The position numbers and the translations under genes are program-made. Of a stretch of 64,000 nt of DNA, positions 10,041 through 23,615 are shown one piece after another. Below the pieces are notes generated by a model, which saw only the letters and a program-made list of their open reading frames with translations, was not told the DNA's origin and made no database searches. The first letter of the stretch is position 1. Every line of letters starts with the position of its first letter. Source of the stretch: Isochrysis galbana (Eukaryota > Haptophyta > Isochrysidales > Isochrysidaceae); assembly GCA_018136815.1 (NCBI GenBank), contig CM030936.1, positions 4,805,707-4,869,706 on the forward strand, in the 5' to 3' direction.

Positions 10041-10274
10041 GACGAATTGTGATGGCCCATACATAGGGCCTGAGGGCAAGCTGAGGAAGGAGGCATACCG
10101 GCGGCAGGCGCGACTGAGGGGACGACTTCGGAGATGCTGAAGCCCGTCAGTCAGCAGAGGAAGGCGGGCAAGCGGGCTTGGGCGAGGGCGAGGACGGCGG
10201 CGAAAGCGACATGGACGACCGGCGAGTGGCGAGGGTGAGTGAGAGAAGGGCTGTGATGGCAGGGGCTGGCGAGG
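10041..10274 (+). repeat. Dispersed repeat family 2, copy 1
   Basis: Matches 61417-61690 in the same orientation: GACGAATTG.GATGGCCCATA, AGGGCCTGAGGGCAA, GCTGAAGCCCGTCAG, AGAGGAAGGCGGGCA, GGGCTTGGGCGAGGGCGAGG, GGCAGGGGCTGGCGAGG. The copies differ by point changes and small indels. In copy 2 the adjoining minus-strand frame contains KSYAEAAQ, a sequence style seen in LINE ORF1/gag-like proteins, so both may be retroelement remnants; that is inference. Confidence 0.65.
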
Positions 10275-11085
10275 CGCGAGGCGAGGCGAGGCGAGAAGAC
10301 TGTAGGGTATGAGTGTTACGAGAGCGGGAGCGACGAGAACGAGAGCGACGGATGACGACTGACGACTGACGAACCCTTTTCCGTTTGGGGCGGCTAGCGT
10401 CTGTAGCCAATATCTAGGCGTCCCGTATATCATGAATGAAGTTTACTACGGTCGCTCTTCCAAAAATCGTCATATAATCTGTGGCTGCTGCTAGTTTGGA
10501 AACTTGCTTTTTGTCGATGTTATCTGCTAGTTTCGTCTAGAAGGGTTTGAGCGCTTCCGGCGCTCCTAGGGGGACGCCGTATATCGTCAGGTATTCACTC
10601 TTTTTATCCAATTGTATTTCCGCATGTCCCACGGGGGTTTACGCGACAATTGAACTCCTGGCCCGGCCACGGAGTGTGACCCGTCGCATACGTGCGTACA
10701 AGCAAAAAGAAAAAGAAAACAAATGATTGGGAGAGACAGAACATTCAGAATGACGGGAGCGAGTGGCTTCTCCTCTTGCACACCAAAGCTGCGTTTACGT
10801 CACATACAAGATTGGGTGGCGGGGTGGGGGCGTTGCGACACTCATCCACACGATTTCCGAAGGCGAGGGCACGCCCTGTGGCATGCGCTTATAACACCAT
10901 CTTCCGGGATTCTCTTCCTCGATGGGTGGCAAGTCCAAAACGAGTTCCCCGTTGGTTGCTGTGCGCCTTTTGGTTTGAGACAAGGGTTTCAAATTGGGGG
11001 CATCCCATTCCATCCACTAAAACCCACACCCTCCAAATGAATCCTCTCCGGCGCATCTCCGAGTTCATCGTCCTTTTTGCTCTCC
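10275..11085. other. Intergenic, downstream of the trehalase gene
   Basis: No supported gene. 10275-10440 is purine-rich; the rest is unremarkable mixed sequence forming the 3' flank of the trehalase. Confidence 0.45.
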
Positions 11086-14000
11086 TCACGAGCCTTCCTC
11101 TTCCATCGCCTCGATGGCGGAGCCTCCAAATTCGCTCAAGAGCCACAAGATGACGCCGTTTGTCCAGCCAAAGCCAACCTGCAGAGCACACAGTGAGAAA
11201 AACTCAATGACTTCCCGCCCGCCGTCCCGACCCTTTTCGCCAGGGCGTTGGCTAAAATACGAAATACTACACATCGGTCGTACTAAGTTTATGATTTGGA
11301 GGAAAGGCCCACAGCGGCCTTCAAGGAAAAAAGCATTTCAGAAACGAAAGAGCGAGCAAGAAAAAGCGCGAGCGGCTTGGCGGCTCTTCCCACTTGCACA
11401 TTGCGCACCTGCGGTTCGTACTCTCCGCCGCCGCCCCTCTCACCGGGATTGGTCACGTCGTACTTCTCATGCATCACGCCCGAGCGGCGCCATCCTGCGT
11501 AATTGCTGCGCAGCCACGCCGCCGCCAGCTGGGAAGCGAGCTTCTCTCCAGCGGCGTCACCTGACCTAACAAGCCCGGAGATGAGCATCTGTTGCAGCGG
11601 CGGCCACCCATTGGGCCAGTCCCACTGCTGGCCAGTGCGTTCAAGCGTCGTTGCGATGCCCCCTTGCTGCACGAGGCCACTCTCCTTCAAAGCAGCGACT
11701 GCCGCCGCCACTTGCGCCGCATCCACTTGCGCACCCGCCCACAAAGGCGTGAAGGATGCGGCGTTCACACCGCGAATCCGCGCACCCCCCCGTCGCAAGT
11801 CGAGGTCGTGCCAGTGGCCAAGAATACGGTCGGCGGCGCTCTGGGCACACGCACCGTGCTCTACGCAACCCGACGCACCGGCCAAGCGCTCCATGCCACT
11901 GACTACTCCTGGACATTCATCTTTGTGCGAGTCCTCACAGGAGGAGCCAACGGTCCAAGGTCCCCACATCCACTCGTGCATAGCCGAGCGTCTGGCTGCA
12001 GCCGCGTTCGAATAGGAGAGGCTGGAACGGTCGGCGGCGGCAGCAGCGCTTGCAGCGCTGCTACTGCCGATATCTGAAGGGGCATCGGCATCCAAAAACT
12101 TCGCTCCTGCAGGATCGAGCAGACAAAGTTTGAGCAGCTTGTCATAGTCTCTCGTGCCATAGCAGTGGGGCGTCATCAGCGGGTGCCGGGTGCGAGTAAG
12201 CGCAAGCAAGCAAAAACCTTCGAGGCCCATCTCATCGGAGGGTATAGAGCGAAGATCGTCGGCGAGCAAGGAATGCATCCGAGCGAGCGTCACCTGTGAG
12301 AGCAAGGTGTGCATAAAACGTGAGAGCTTTGCATTGCTTACGATCGTAGCTACTGGGCCGCCTGGTTCATCAAAGTAGAACCAAATGAGACTTGCCGATG
12401 CCACAAAAGCTCGACAAGGTGAGCTTGCTGAGCGGCAAGCTCCCTTACACAGTAGTCAAAGGCTGCCATTGCACGGCGACACGACGGGTGTGATGCACCT
12501 CATTTGCGTACAGAATTGCATTCAGCTCCACGGGCACAACCTCGCTCGTGCGGATCCGGTTCAGGCGGAACTGCGAGGAATCCGTCGGATGAACCGCCCA
12601 CCTAGATGAGTAGTCCCATCCGCTCTCTGCACCTGCGGCCAACTCTCCGTACAACGCCCGTTTTGTCGCGCCCTGACAACCTTTCGCGCTCGCCACATCC
12701 TCACGCCAAGACTCAGGACGTGGCCCGGAGGCGTTGACGGCGTAGCGATTGAGAACGGCGAACTTACGTGGAACGCCCCGAACGCCGGCGGCGCCAACTC
12801 TATCACTCTGTTCGTCGCCGCCGACGGCGCCACCCTCGTCATCTGACAAGCGAACTGCAGAAGCATGCTCTCCTTCTCTCATCCACCAGCGGTACTCGGC
12901 GTCCAACAGCGGAAGAGCCCGCCGGAGAACAGCACATCGCCACGCTCGAAAGCGCGGCGTGCCAGCATCAGAAAAGCTAGCTAGGCCGTCTTCGCCATGT
13001 TGCAAGGCTCCAGAGGATGACGCGCGACCGCATTCCGACGGCGAGCCCTCAGCAAGCCCGCATCCGCTCGCCCTTGCTAAGTACTGCGCATCGCCGCCAC
13101 CAACGAGCCCTTTGGGGACATCGCCGATGCCAATCACAGCGGCAATCATCTGAGTAAGAAGCGGCGGCTGAGAGCGGTTGAGGTAGTAGCTTCTCGCACC
13201 GTTGGGGACGAAGCCGAACTCAGCCACCTGATGGAGATTTTAGGGATGAGGGTGACGCATGAATCAACCCAAGCTTGTAGGGTGCACACGGCAAACAAGC
13301 AGTAACCCCGTCGTACCTGATCCAGAAGAACGTTGCACATTGCCATAGCCGACTCTCTCATTCCCACTGACAGAAGGCCAAGTACGACCCAATAGGTATC
13401 CCAGTAATAAATCTCGCGAAAGCGTCCTCCTGGTACTATGAAACCTCCACGTGGTGCGAGAAGCGTAGAACGCCGTTCTTGAGGCTGCGGTGGCATGGGT
13501 GAGCTCTCTTTTGGGTACGGGCGAAGTATACGCATGCAAATGATCTCCGGAAACAAGCTGTCAATGATGTCAAGACTGGAGTCAACCCGTATTAATGCCG
13601 CTGGAACGGCTGCGCTTCCCGCACCATTGCAGTAGTGCCCACGCGCAACGCACAAGCATTGCTGAAACAAGCGCTCGACCCATTGACTGTCGCATCAGAT
13701 GCGCGCGGCACACCTGGCCGGAATCTTCGTCGAGGAGCGCATCACGGACCCTCCGACCCAGCTGGGGCCAAAGACCATTGAGGTGCGCAGCAAAGGAACG
13801 GGCTTCCCCGCGTAGCGATTGCACGAGCGGCGGGTCTTTCACAAAGTCCGGAGGTGTCCATGGCTCCAACTCGCCGCCCGGCGCGTCAAAAGTCTGTGCC
13901 ACAAACATCTGGATATCATCCTTGCTCACCGGCTGTGACAAAGCAGACCATCGGCGCAAAGCCTGCGTGCATCGCGGCAGCCGAAAGGAAATCACAGCAA

Positions 14001-14604
14001 GAGTGCAATGCTAAACACAACAGATCGCAAAGTATACTCTTCTTTCCAGCCTGGAGATGCGGCCGCCTCCAGCAGTCCTATCTGAAGCTGAGGCCGTCCA
14101 CGACCGTGCACAACTTACGGGCGTTTCCCTTCCGATCGCATGCAAAGGCTGCGTGCGTTTCTGCACCACGCTCTCTTTTTCCGCACAAGGGTGCATAGGC
14201 TCTGCACCCCACGTATTTGCGCCAAAGGCTCACCCTAACTCCCTTTCAACCACAATCGCTTTTCGCAAAGTCCTTAGGGAAGGTCTGAGCCCCCTTCTTC
14301 CATTCTATCTCCGGCCCGCAACTCCCATCCTTCTCCCTCTCCTCCCATCTGTCCACCCAACCACCCCACCCGCACTCCCTTCCCCAACCTCCGAAGAGAG
14401 AGAGGGGGGGAGCAGGGAGAGCAGAGCAGAGCAGGGGGGGGGGGGGGGGCTTTCCTTCAAGCACACCTCTCGCTGTGTGATGCCGGCACGGAGCGGAGAG
14501 TCGACAAAGTCTTTGCAGTCGGCGAAGAGCCCCGACTGCTGCACCGCCTCGAGCACTGGGCCCGCGCACCACAAGTCCGCCTCAAGCAGGCGGCCCGCCA
14601 CCAT
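11086..14604 (-). CDS. Trehalase, glycoside hydrolase family 37, 7 exons
   Basis: Hydrolyses alpha,alpha-trehalose to two glucose. Proposed minus-strand exons: 14604-14467, 13962-13714, 13484-13317, 13227-12499, 12293-12218, 12106-11409, 11178-11086; all junctions keep phase and give 716 residues. Family landmarks in order: CAGPVLEAVQQSGLFADCKD at the N-terminus; signature 1 VPGGRFREIYYWDTYW; FVPNGARSYYLNRSQPP; LNRYAVNASGPRPESWRED; AESGWDYSSRW, which holds the catalytic-acid Asp; PVELNAILYANE; signature 2 QWDWPNGWPPLQ; HEKYDV, the second catalytic region; GGGGEYEPQ spliced to VGFGWTNGV. Exon 4 carries a roughly 60-residue insertion after RSQPPLL. The intron from 12217 to 12107 could be read through without a stop. 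No convincing signal peptide follows Met 14604, although hydrophobic residues lie just upstream, so the location (cytosolic or secreted) is open. Divergent from the GH36-like gene. Confidence 0.88.
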
Positions 14605-15397
<793 letters not shown>

Positions 15398-18300
15398 ATG
15401 ATCAGCGCTCGCACACTGACACTGCTCACCACAGGCCTCATCAGCTACCCTACCTTCGCCTCCGCCACGGCCTCCCTCGCTGCTTTCCCCCCAAACGAAA
15501 GCTCTACCTCGACGGCCTCCGCTACCCACCGCTCTCTCCGGAGCCACAGCGAGCCTCTGCTATCCAACGGAGCCATCTGGGTGGAGCTAGGGCCAAGAGC
15601 TCCTCGATACATCGCTCTTCATGCCGGGGAGCTCTTCGAGATTCGACATGACCAAGCGCTTCTACGGTTCGCCAACGGCCAGGTTGTGGAGACGGCCGTA
15701 TTGCCACCGCCCAGGCTCACGGTTTTCTCACCGACCGAGGCGGTCTACCGCTTCACTGGCGGCAATGATGGAGCTCTTGAACTGAACGTTTCGTACACCT
15801 TGCATCCTTCTCCGGCCGCCTTCGTGACCAAGTCGATGACGCTGCGATGGATGGATGGGCGTAGTTTGAAAGTCAACATCACCGATGTTGTCATCTTCAA
15901 TGGGACACGCATGTGCGCCATTGGGCTTGATGGCCACGTGTGCATGAAGCCCAACGCCTCGCACATAGCCCGTTCACATTACGGGCTAAAGGGATATGCC
16001 CTATTTCAGCGCTGGAACGCGACGTCCACCGCGAGTCAGCCTGCCGTGGGTGCCGTGTTTACAGCGGACAATCCATATCTGGATCCGCTTTTAGTCGGCT
16101 CGCTTGGCGAGGTCACCCTTGGTTCCGTCGACGAACCGCTCATCGAGTGGCGCGCGACAGTGAACAGCGGTCCACTCCATCTACCAGTAGGCTTCATTGG
16201 CCTCCACCAGCTCAAGGGCCGAAGACTACCACAGCCCGCAGACCCGATCGATGAAGCTGAACAGGAGGTGCGGCTCAAACCACGTTGGAGCAATGCAGTA
16301 GCGCGCACTTCGACCTCAATTTCTCTCAGTAGTGAGTGCCTGCCGAATGAAGACGAATATCCCGTTGCCTCTGCCGCATGCAGGCAATGCTCTCAATTCT
16401 TCGCCTGCATTCTGGCATCGGCGAGTTGTACGCTCAGCAACCAGCTGTGAAGTATACTCCATCTACAATAGCAGGACGAAGCAGCAGTTGGAGCGTTGAG
16501 ACGATGCATAATGCAAGCAGACCGCGCTTCACGACAAAGATCAACATCGCTTGGACCGAGAATGACTTCCAGCTGGACATAGCCACTGCGGCCGGAAGGG
16601 CCGAGTATAAGCGGATCATCGATAGGGCCGCACAGCTCGGCATTTCGCACATCCTATTCGCTCCGCGTAATAGCGACGTCTCATCCAAAGCCAACAACAC
16701 GGACGCTTGGGGCTGGGAGCAACTCCTGTGGTTCGGTGCGCACTGCCGCAACCACTGTATTCTGAGATGGTTTGGGCTTTCCTATCCCAATCCATTCCCA
16801 TCCCATCGGGTTGCCCACCCGCCCACGCTCGCAATGTGCAGGAATGGGTCAACAATTGCGGTTGGGACTCTGGAGGCCTGGCGACCCCCTTCCAGCCTCT
16901 CTTCGGGAAATGCTCGCGTACTTTGCCAGTCGCGGTGTTCGTCCGGTGGCGTACGTTTACCCCATTCTTGCCTTTCTCGCCCACACCCTGCCCGGAGGCG
17001 CCTCACCTGAATGGATTGTCGAGGGGACTTATTGGCTTTACGATTCGGGGGGCCGTCGCCCACCTCTCCATCTTGGTAACGCTCCGGGCAAGGGAGAGGT
17101 CAACGGGCCGCTCCGGGCTTCGTTGGCAGATCCATCGTTTCAGCAGTGGCTCGCAAAGACCTTGGTCGACTTCGCCTCCTCCACGGGCGCCGGCGGCTTT
17201 TCTTTCGGTATGTACACCGCAGTTGGCTATGCATTTCCTTTGCCCAAAGTGAACGGTGCGCATGAAAGCGAAGCGCAATGCGGTGGACGACATCTTCAAG
17301 TCACAAGTGCGGATCTCTCCTTTGCTCTTTTTCTCAGATTACACCTACTTTGAGCTGCGACCGCCTGTTGCGTCTCAATTTTCGCAATGGGCAGGCTGGC
17401 GCTCGATACTGCAAGCTGTGGCGCGCGCAGGTTGCAACGGCTCTCCTTGCGTGTTGGATAGCAGACAACAAAACCACGCGTGGGGTCCTTGGATGTGGGT
17501 TGCGGGAAAGAGCTACGCTGAGCCATTGATGAGCGACGAGCAGCCTGCAAGTTGGAAGTTTTATGAGCCCGACTTGCACACGGATAGGCTTGCTGCCAAC
17601 CGACAGCGTGAGGTGGCATGGGATTATCGGATGAAGGTGCGCTAAGGCTGGCATGGAAGCTGAATGAATCGCCCGATACGCATGCCCACACCGTATTCCA
17701 GTCGTGCCAAGCGCCCACAATCAGCGGCAAGCCAAGCGTTCGTGCACGTTACACCGAGCCGCAGCTGAGAGCACGCATCCCCCTTTGCCCCATTTCGTAA
17801 GGAGTTTTGCCCAGCGGAAGCTCTGCCCGGGTTTGCTTTTCACCAGACGGATCGTACCGGAAGTCCAGCGCAAAAGGCTGTCTGCCCTGATGCGCGCTGT
17901 GCCTATAAGAGCCGGCGCCGGGACTTCGACCTGCTTGGATACCGCTACTCTCTTCTATCGTCCATCGGGACTGCTGGTCTCAACAACGTGCTCAACAATT
18001 TGCCCGCGCGCTCAGAGGACGAATTTAGCGGGTTCCCCGACGAGGACATACAGTGGATCAGTAGCTGGCTGCGGTGGACGGACACAAATGCACGCATCCT
18101 GCTAAATGCACGACCGCTCGTCATGACGGCTTCCTCGGGAATGGTCACATCTCGCCCTTCTCGCGGAAATGTAGACGGCATGATCATGCTTGAGGACGGA
18201 GAGCTCGGGCGAGGCTTCGTTTTTGTATTCAATCCGTCGCATCGTCCTGTGCACGTGCAAATCGCTTTAGACGAAAGCAACGGCTTCAAATGCAGCACGA

Positions 18301-19247
18301 CAATGCCTTTCGATGTGACGCGCATCGGCTCTTCTGAACGCAACGAGCCCTCGAGCACCGGCGGCTTCCGGCTGGGTAGAATCGAATGTGGAGGACGTGT
18401 GCCGATCCAGGTGATGCCGACGAGCGCTGCCGTGTTCTCCATCGAGCCAGCCGGAGGCGTCACACGAACTCCGCATGTGTACGGCACGCCATACGATAGC
18501 GCGGTGGTGAACACTTCCAACGGCATGCTGTCAATCCGCGGCGCAGTGGGCGAGGTGGGCACAAAGCTCGAGCTGAGAGTGCTCTTGCCGCCAGAAACAC
18601 CATCTATCGGATCGATTGAGCTCAATGGCATGAAGGTGCCGTCCTCGGCGTTCGAGTGTTGTGCGCCATTCCAAGGTGTACCCTCGGTACGTGTGCACAG
18701 CCTGATATGGGCGGGGGAGCCCTTTGCGCGCTGCGAGGAGATTCACCTCAGCGGCGGTAGCGGGGCCTTTTTGGTACCAACCGAGGTGCGAACGCAGCTG
18801 CAAGCCCGCAATGCGACTTATCACATAGAGTACGACCTCGATCCCCAAGGTAATGACGACGCGAACGTCGCCTGGCTTGCCCCTGGGCGTCTGTTGCTCT
18901 TCTTCAAACCGGCAGCTGGTATAGCTAATGAGGAGGCACCAGCATACAATCTATCGGCGGTCGTTGATGGAGCGCCGCTCTTGGTGCGAGCCGCGTACAA
19001 TACGATCGTACCAAACAGTGGCTGTTTCATTGGGCACTGGGCAGACGTCACGCGTTACATCGACGGAGATACACACACACTACAGGTAGTTCTACCTCAT
19101 GGGCGCAATTTGGAGGGTGTTTTTTTTGAAAATGTGGAGACAACATGGAGTATGGGGTTGCTCCCCTCTAAGAGTGATGGTGCGGCGACGTTTCACGTCT
19201 TCTCGCCCGCCGTACTTGCCGACTTCCGCCCTCTCGTGGCACTCTAA
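15398..19247 (+). CDS. Secreted alpha-galactosidase-like (GH36/clan GH-D style) protein, 5 exons
   Basis: Proposed exons: 15398-16297, 16384-16735, 16842-17207, 17338-17636, 17802-19247, about 1120 residues. The N-terminus has a signal-like stretch. A beta-sandwich-like first domain is followed by a barrel-like centre: ISHILFAPRNSD, then a long strand/helix run, and GGFSFDYTYFELRPP created by splicing TTC-G to AT-TAC. That FDY resembles the strand carrying the clan GH-D nucleophile Asp. The segment RRDFDLLGYRYSLLSSIGTA with WISSWLRWTDTNARILLNA, then a GFVFVFNPS strand, resembles bacterial and planctomycete melibiase-like proteins, from memory of such families only. The C-terminal part is beta-rich. 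Exon 1's donor is uncertain: 16267 is also in phase and a stronger-looking GTGAGT at about 16331 is not. Substrate unknown. Confidence 0.62.
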
Positions 19248-20858
19248 ACCCTCGATTGTGGGCGATGCGGCCATCACGACTCTCTTACGACTTTCTTTGT
19301 GACACAAAGTGGAAGAGTCTGGCGAGCGAAACGGCATGCGGAAATACCAGCAGCTTACGGCGATGATGAAGTAGAAGGAATTGTGTAGCAACTTATTGTG
19401 CGGCATCGCTCGCTTTCCGCTTTCCGGACCATTACGGAAGCACGTGAGTGTAAGCGGAAGCGCAAAGCACACGCAATTGGCGAGAGCGAGTGCGCTCAGC
19501 CTGAATTTTGTACGTTGCGGGTAGCCTGAACCTTGGGTACTAATGAGTCACCACTTTCCACTTTCACTTTGAGTTGCCTCTGCCTGCGCTCTGCTAGGAG
19601 ACCTAGAGACTTGTCGCCCTTGGCCTTGTGTGTATTCTGTGTCCATGCAGGTCGTGGCTAGCGGCGGGGGGTAGTACATGGCTAGTGGCCCTCAGAGGAC
19701 CTCTGAGAACAGGCCATCGTGCGAGCATGGCGACGCAGCACAGAAGCAGAAGCCTTCCCGAAATAGACCGTAGACAGCCTGGCTGACGTCGAACTCCAAG
19801 ACATAATGCCGGGTGGTGATTACAACCTAGCTGACGTTCACGGTGGGGCTTTCTTTAACCCAAGCGGGCATGGGCATGGCGGCAAAATGGCAGGTGGCCG
19901 CCACCCCTTTGACCAGCAAAGTTGAGGGGCAAAGTTGCCTCTATACCAAAATAGGCGGGGGCGGGGGTGAGGAAATACACCAAAGTAAGGCCAGCGGTGG
20001 AAACTGCGGAAGCAACACGCCATCTAGCGCATATTCGGTGCCCTTTCTTTGGGCACCAGATGCAAGTAGCGGGAATTTTGTAAAGATTTTTTTCTGCCTC
20101 GGCGACATCGAAAACGTGCTGGCTATGCCGCAAACACCGCGAGAACTCCGCCCAACTAGGAAGTTGTCCTTCCACCCTACCAATAGCTTTGAGGCGAGTT
20201 CGCGGGTGCGACACTCCCCAATGTGAACTAAAGGTGTGAACTTAGTTGATCGCGTAAGCATAAGCATGCGTGCTGTGCGCACATGGCGGATGCCATGCGC
20301 CATTTCTCTCCCACATGCACCAATAACCAACACATTTTGCCTAGCGAAGCTAAATAAACGCTAAAAGGCCTAACAATGGCGTATCACCTCGGGATGAGAC
20401 AGAGTCGCTTGGAGAGAGGGACAGATGGGGCGAGCTGGAGGGAAGGTACTTGGGTAGGTAGGGCGGGAGGGAGGGAGGGAGGGATAGATAGGCGTCGGCA
20501 AGGGTTGAAGCACACGCAGGCCATGTAAACACCGAGGCACACATCATGTTCCTCCCCTCCCCTCCCCTCCTATGCACCTCACCGAATCGCCAAGGGATGA
20601 TTTATGCCGAACAAGATCAAGGAGCCTGTGAGGAGAGACTGAGTTGAAGCTGCCGTCATGCCACGACCAAGAGGGGCCCAGATAATGTTCAATACATCCT
20701 CTCCGACTGTGGCATGGGCGCGTTCTCTCCCGAGCAACTGCACAGACTATGAGCTCAGTCGCCGTTAGAGCTCGTTGTGCAAGATTAGCCTGAGACTGTC
20801 GACCTGGCTACAACATCGTATCGATAGGCGAATTCCCGCGAGCGGCCGACCATGAGTT
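19248..20858. other. Intergenic region, ~1.6 kb
   Basis: No gene is supported. It holds TAGCCTGAACCTT (19517), a word also present at 5309, and GTAGCGGGAATTTTGTAAAG (20069), which resembles the end block of the dispersed repeat at 1165 and 5340. A short GGGA tandem lies at 20465-20485. It separates the convergent 3' ends of the GH36-like gene and the coiled-coil gene. Confidence 0.45.
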
Positions 20859-22271
20859 TTAGAACCGACCCTTGCGATCCCTAGCCTGGACAGTGAGTTT
20901 GTCCACCTGTTCCTCGATTGCAGACAGCTGCGACTTGACCTGCGTGACATGTGATCCAAGGGGTGCAAGTGATGAGGCGTGGAAGGCGACGATTGTGCCC
21001 CTGGCGGTCCGGCGGGATGCAACTGCGCCATCACAACGGGTGGGCTGCGGGTCGAGTCCCGATGAATCACAGCATTGGCGCGAGACCCGCCCTGAGCGTT
21101 CGCGCTCGGCCCGCGCAGGGGAGCACCGGACGCAGTTTGCACAGGTGTCAAGGCATCCTCCTCACCAGTCCCTCCACCTTGGCCTCCGTCTCCTTGAAGA
21201 CAGACTTGGCATTCTCAGCTACCTTCTCGGGTGCTGCTACAATAGTATTCCGCGCTGTCTCTAGCTGCTGTGCTGCCGCTTCGGTGGTCCGTTGAGGGAG
21301 CCGAGAGGCCTCCGCCGCCGCTAAAGCTGCCTTTGCCCTAGCCTCCTCTGCGGCGGCCTCTGCGCGAGCTATAACCTCAGATGCGAGTCGAGTGGGTGCC
21401 ACCTTGGCGTCTTCAACGGCCTGCATGGCCGCAGTCAATGCTGCATCACGTTGCTCCTTCACTGCCAGCTGCGCCTTCACGAAAGCCTGAGGTGGTGCAC
21501 ACATGGACGAGGGCTGAGTGGTCGATCTCAATCTTGGCTCCTCCCCGCGTGACGCCTGCGCACCAGTTCCGCGTAGGTCGCGACGAGATTCCGCAGTCCC
21601 CTGCCGATCCCATCATCAGCATCGGCCTCTGTCGGCTGCTTCGTTGAAGGAGCAACCACTGGCGCCGGAGGTGGTGGCGCCGGAGGCGGTGGCGCCGGCA
21701 GCGGCGGCGGAGGCATGGTGAGCTCCGGCAGGGTGACAGCAGGCATCTCGAACTTGGGCATACTGAATACAGCAGCGGGCGCGGGAGAGCTGGGCGGTCT
21801 CTTATTGACGTCCTTGACCATTTTGCTCGTCGCCGAGCGCCGCGCCTCCTTCTCCCTCGTCGTCTGCGCCATCACCTTGAGCACATCGATCCCCACTTTC
21901 CTCGCTGCTATCGCCTTCTCCCTCTTGGCCTGAGGAGAGAGCGGCGGCGGCGGCGGTGGCGGCGCAAACAGGGTGAAAAGACCAGTGGGTGGAGGTGTAG
22001 GCAGAGGCGGAGGTGCCGGTGCCTTCGGCTTCGCTCCAAAGCCAAAGAGTCCAGCCGAAGGCGCCTTCGAGGCTGAGAGAGGAAGAGAGCGCTTGCTGGA
22101 GGTCTTTCCTCTCTCTGCGCTCTTGGGGGCGGATCGGGGGGTGGTTCTCGGGGGGTTGGGGGAGGAAGAGGTGCGGCTAGACGTGCCACGACCGCCCACG
22201 GACGGCCGCAGCGCCTCTGCGCAGGAGAGGAGGAGAAGGAGAGAGAGAGCGGTGCGGAGGAGGAGCGCCAT
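20859..22271 (-). CDS. Secreted or plastid-targeted Pro-rich/coiled-coil protein, 3 exons
   Basis: Family not recognised. Proposed minus-strand exons: 22271-21564, 21486-21166, 20939-20859, about 369 residues, all phase 0, with donors GTGCGC and GTGAGG. The protein begins with a clear signal peptide (MALLLRTALSLLLLLSCAEA) followed by LRPSVGG and a Ser/Arg-rich stretch, resembling an algal bipartite plastid leader without the classic Phe. Next come two polyproline stretches around a KAIAARKVGIDVLKVMAQ helix. The Ala/Glu-rich second exon has strong helical, apolipophorin-like periodicity. The last exon is a short helix, VKSQLSAIEEQVDKL, ending in DRKGRF. A stop at 21148 lies inside the second intron and would end the protein early if that intron were retained. 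A scaffold or thylakoid-associated role is possible but unproven. Confidence 0.68.
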
Positions 22272-22696
22272 CGTGGCGAGGTACGGTGGGGAGCAGAGGG
22301 CCTCTCGGAGTTCCGAGAGTTTTACGCCCTATGTACGTAAGAAAGAGCCGAGGGTGGCGCGTGGTAGCTCGCCGCCTCTCTCGAGCAGACAGAGGCGGAC
22401 GATCCTTTTATTGGAGAGAGAGAGAGAGGTGAGTTATATCTCCTGCAGACTTGGTTCCTCTAAGTTATCTCTTGTATGTACGGGGTTTGATTGAGAGGGG
22501 GAAGCCAGAAAGGGGGTGAGAATACAGGGGAAAGTGGAAGATTTAGAGGATATCACCGTAAAGCCACGCTCTCTCCGTTTCTCCTCTCTCGGCGACCGAG
22601 GAGGTATTGATTTGTAGACAGAGCGAGATCGGGGGCCAGGCCGGAAGGAGGAAAGAGAGAGGGAGAGAGAGAAAGAGAGGAAGAGAGAGAGAGCGA

Positions 22697-22758
<62 letters not shown>

Positions 22759-23615
22759 AGGGAGAGAGAATCTCGCTCAATGGAGTCAGCATCTGCGTGA
22801 GTTTTTTTCTTCGTAGAGTAGGCTATAGATAGCTCGGCCACTCACTCCCACCTCCCCTCCTATCTGTGAAACACAGGAACAGTGTTTTTTTCGGAGGTCA
22901 AAAACAGAAAACAGTGTTTTTCTGTTTTTCACCGTGTTTCAAACTCCCTCCTTTGTGGCCACCGTTTTTGGGGGGGGGGCCAAAGGCCCCCCTCTCCCCC
23001 TCTAAGGGGCGTGCGCGGCGCGGCGCGCGGCGCGCATGCGCAGGTCGCAGGTCGTTTGCCTTCATTTGGTACCCCTCGTTTGACGCGGAGGGGATGAAGG
23101 CATCCGCACTTCAAACGAAGGGAGGAGGTCTCAAAAAAATGTGGCCGTGAATACAACAAACAAATGGAGGACTTGGTGGAACGACTGCCACTAGCTCTCT
23201 CTGCACATGTGCTGGTGCTGGTGCTGGTCGCCGTTCGTTCGGTTCGCCGAAAACGTGGATGCGTCGGACAACAACGATGACGGCATGATGGCAGTGAGCG
23301 AGGCTCGAGAGCACGAGGTGGACGAGCGCGAGAAGGGCAGCGAGGCAAACATCATCGGCAACGAGGTGCCCGGCATCATCTTCGTCGCCTCGAGGTGGGC
23401 ATGCGCATGCGCATGCGTGTTGCACGAGATCATCGGCGAATGCGTCGTGACTGCGATGAGCGTCACAAAAACATTGGATAATTGCGTGGACTCTGGGGGG
23501 AGCGACCGGAAATGTTGCGGGTAGGGGGAGCATCCCATACGACACCCTCTATTCTCAGAACGTGCCCCCTCGCACTCGCATGCAAGGGGGAGAGTCTCCG
23601 ACACACACTCTATAC
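22272..23615. other. Intergenic: GA microsatellite and GC-rich DNA
   Basis: A (GA)n array lies at about 22655-22760. Around 22880-22945 there is a short inverted arrangement of AAACAGTGTTTTT words, then G9 at 22970-22978 and CGCGGCGCGCGGCGCGC near 23010. A plus-strand frame at 23207-23524 (ENVDASDNNDDGMMAVSEAR) looks mildly protein-like but has no partner. From 23590 the sequence resembles 45370-45560. No gene is supported. Confidence 0.45.

Noticed and set aside
9507..10433. A 308-codon minus-strand frame
   Set aside because: Arg/Pro/Ser-rich, no motif, and half of it is a dispersed repeat also found at 61417.
11289..11408. C-terminal extension of trehalase after GGGGEYEPQ
   Set aside because: It is intron: splicing at 11409/11178 restores the family motif GFGWTNGV.
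21148..21165. Stop of the coiled-coil protein at 21148
   Set aside because: A GTGAGG donor and a downstream in-phase exon ending DRKGRF give a better end at 20859.
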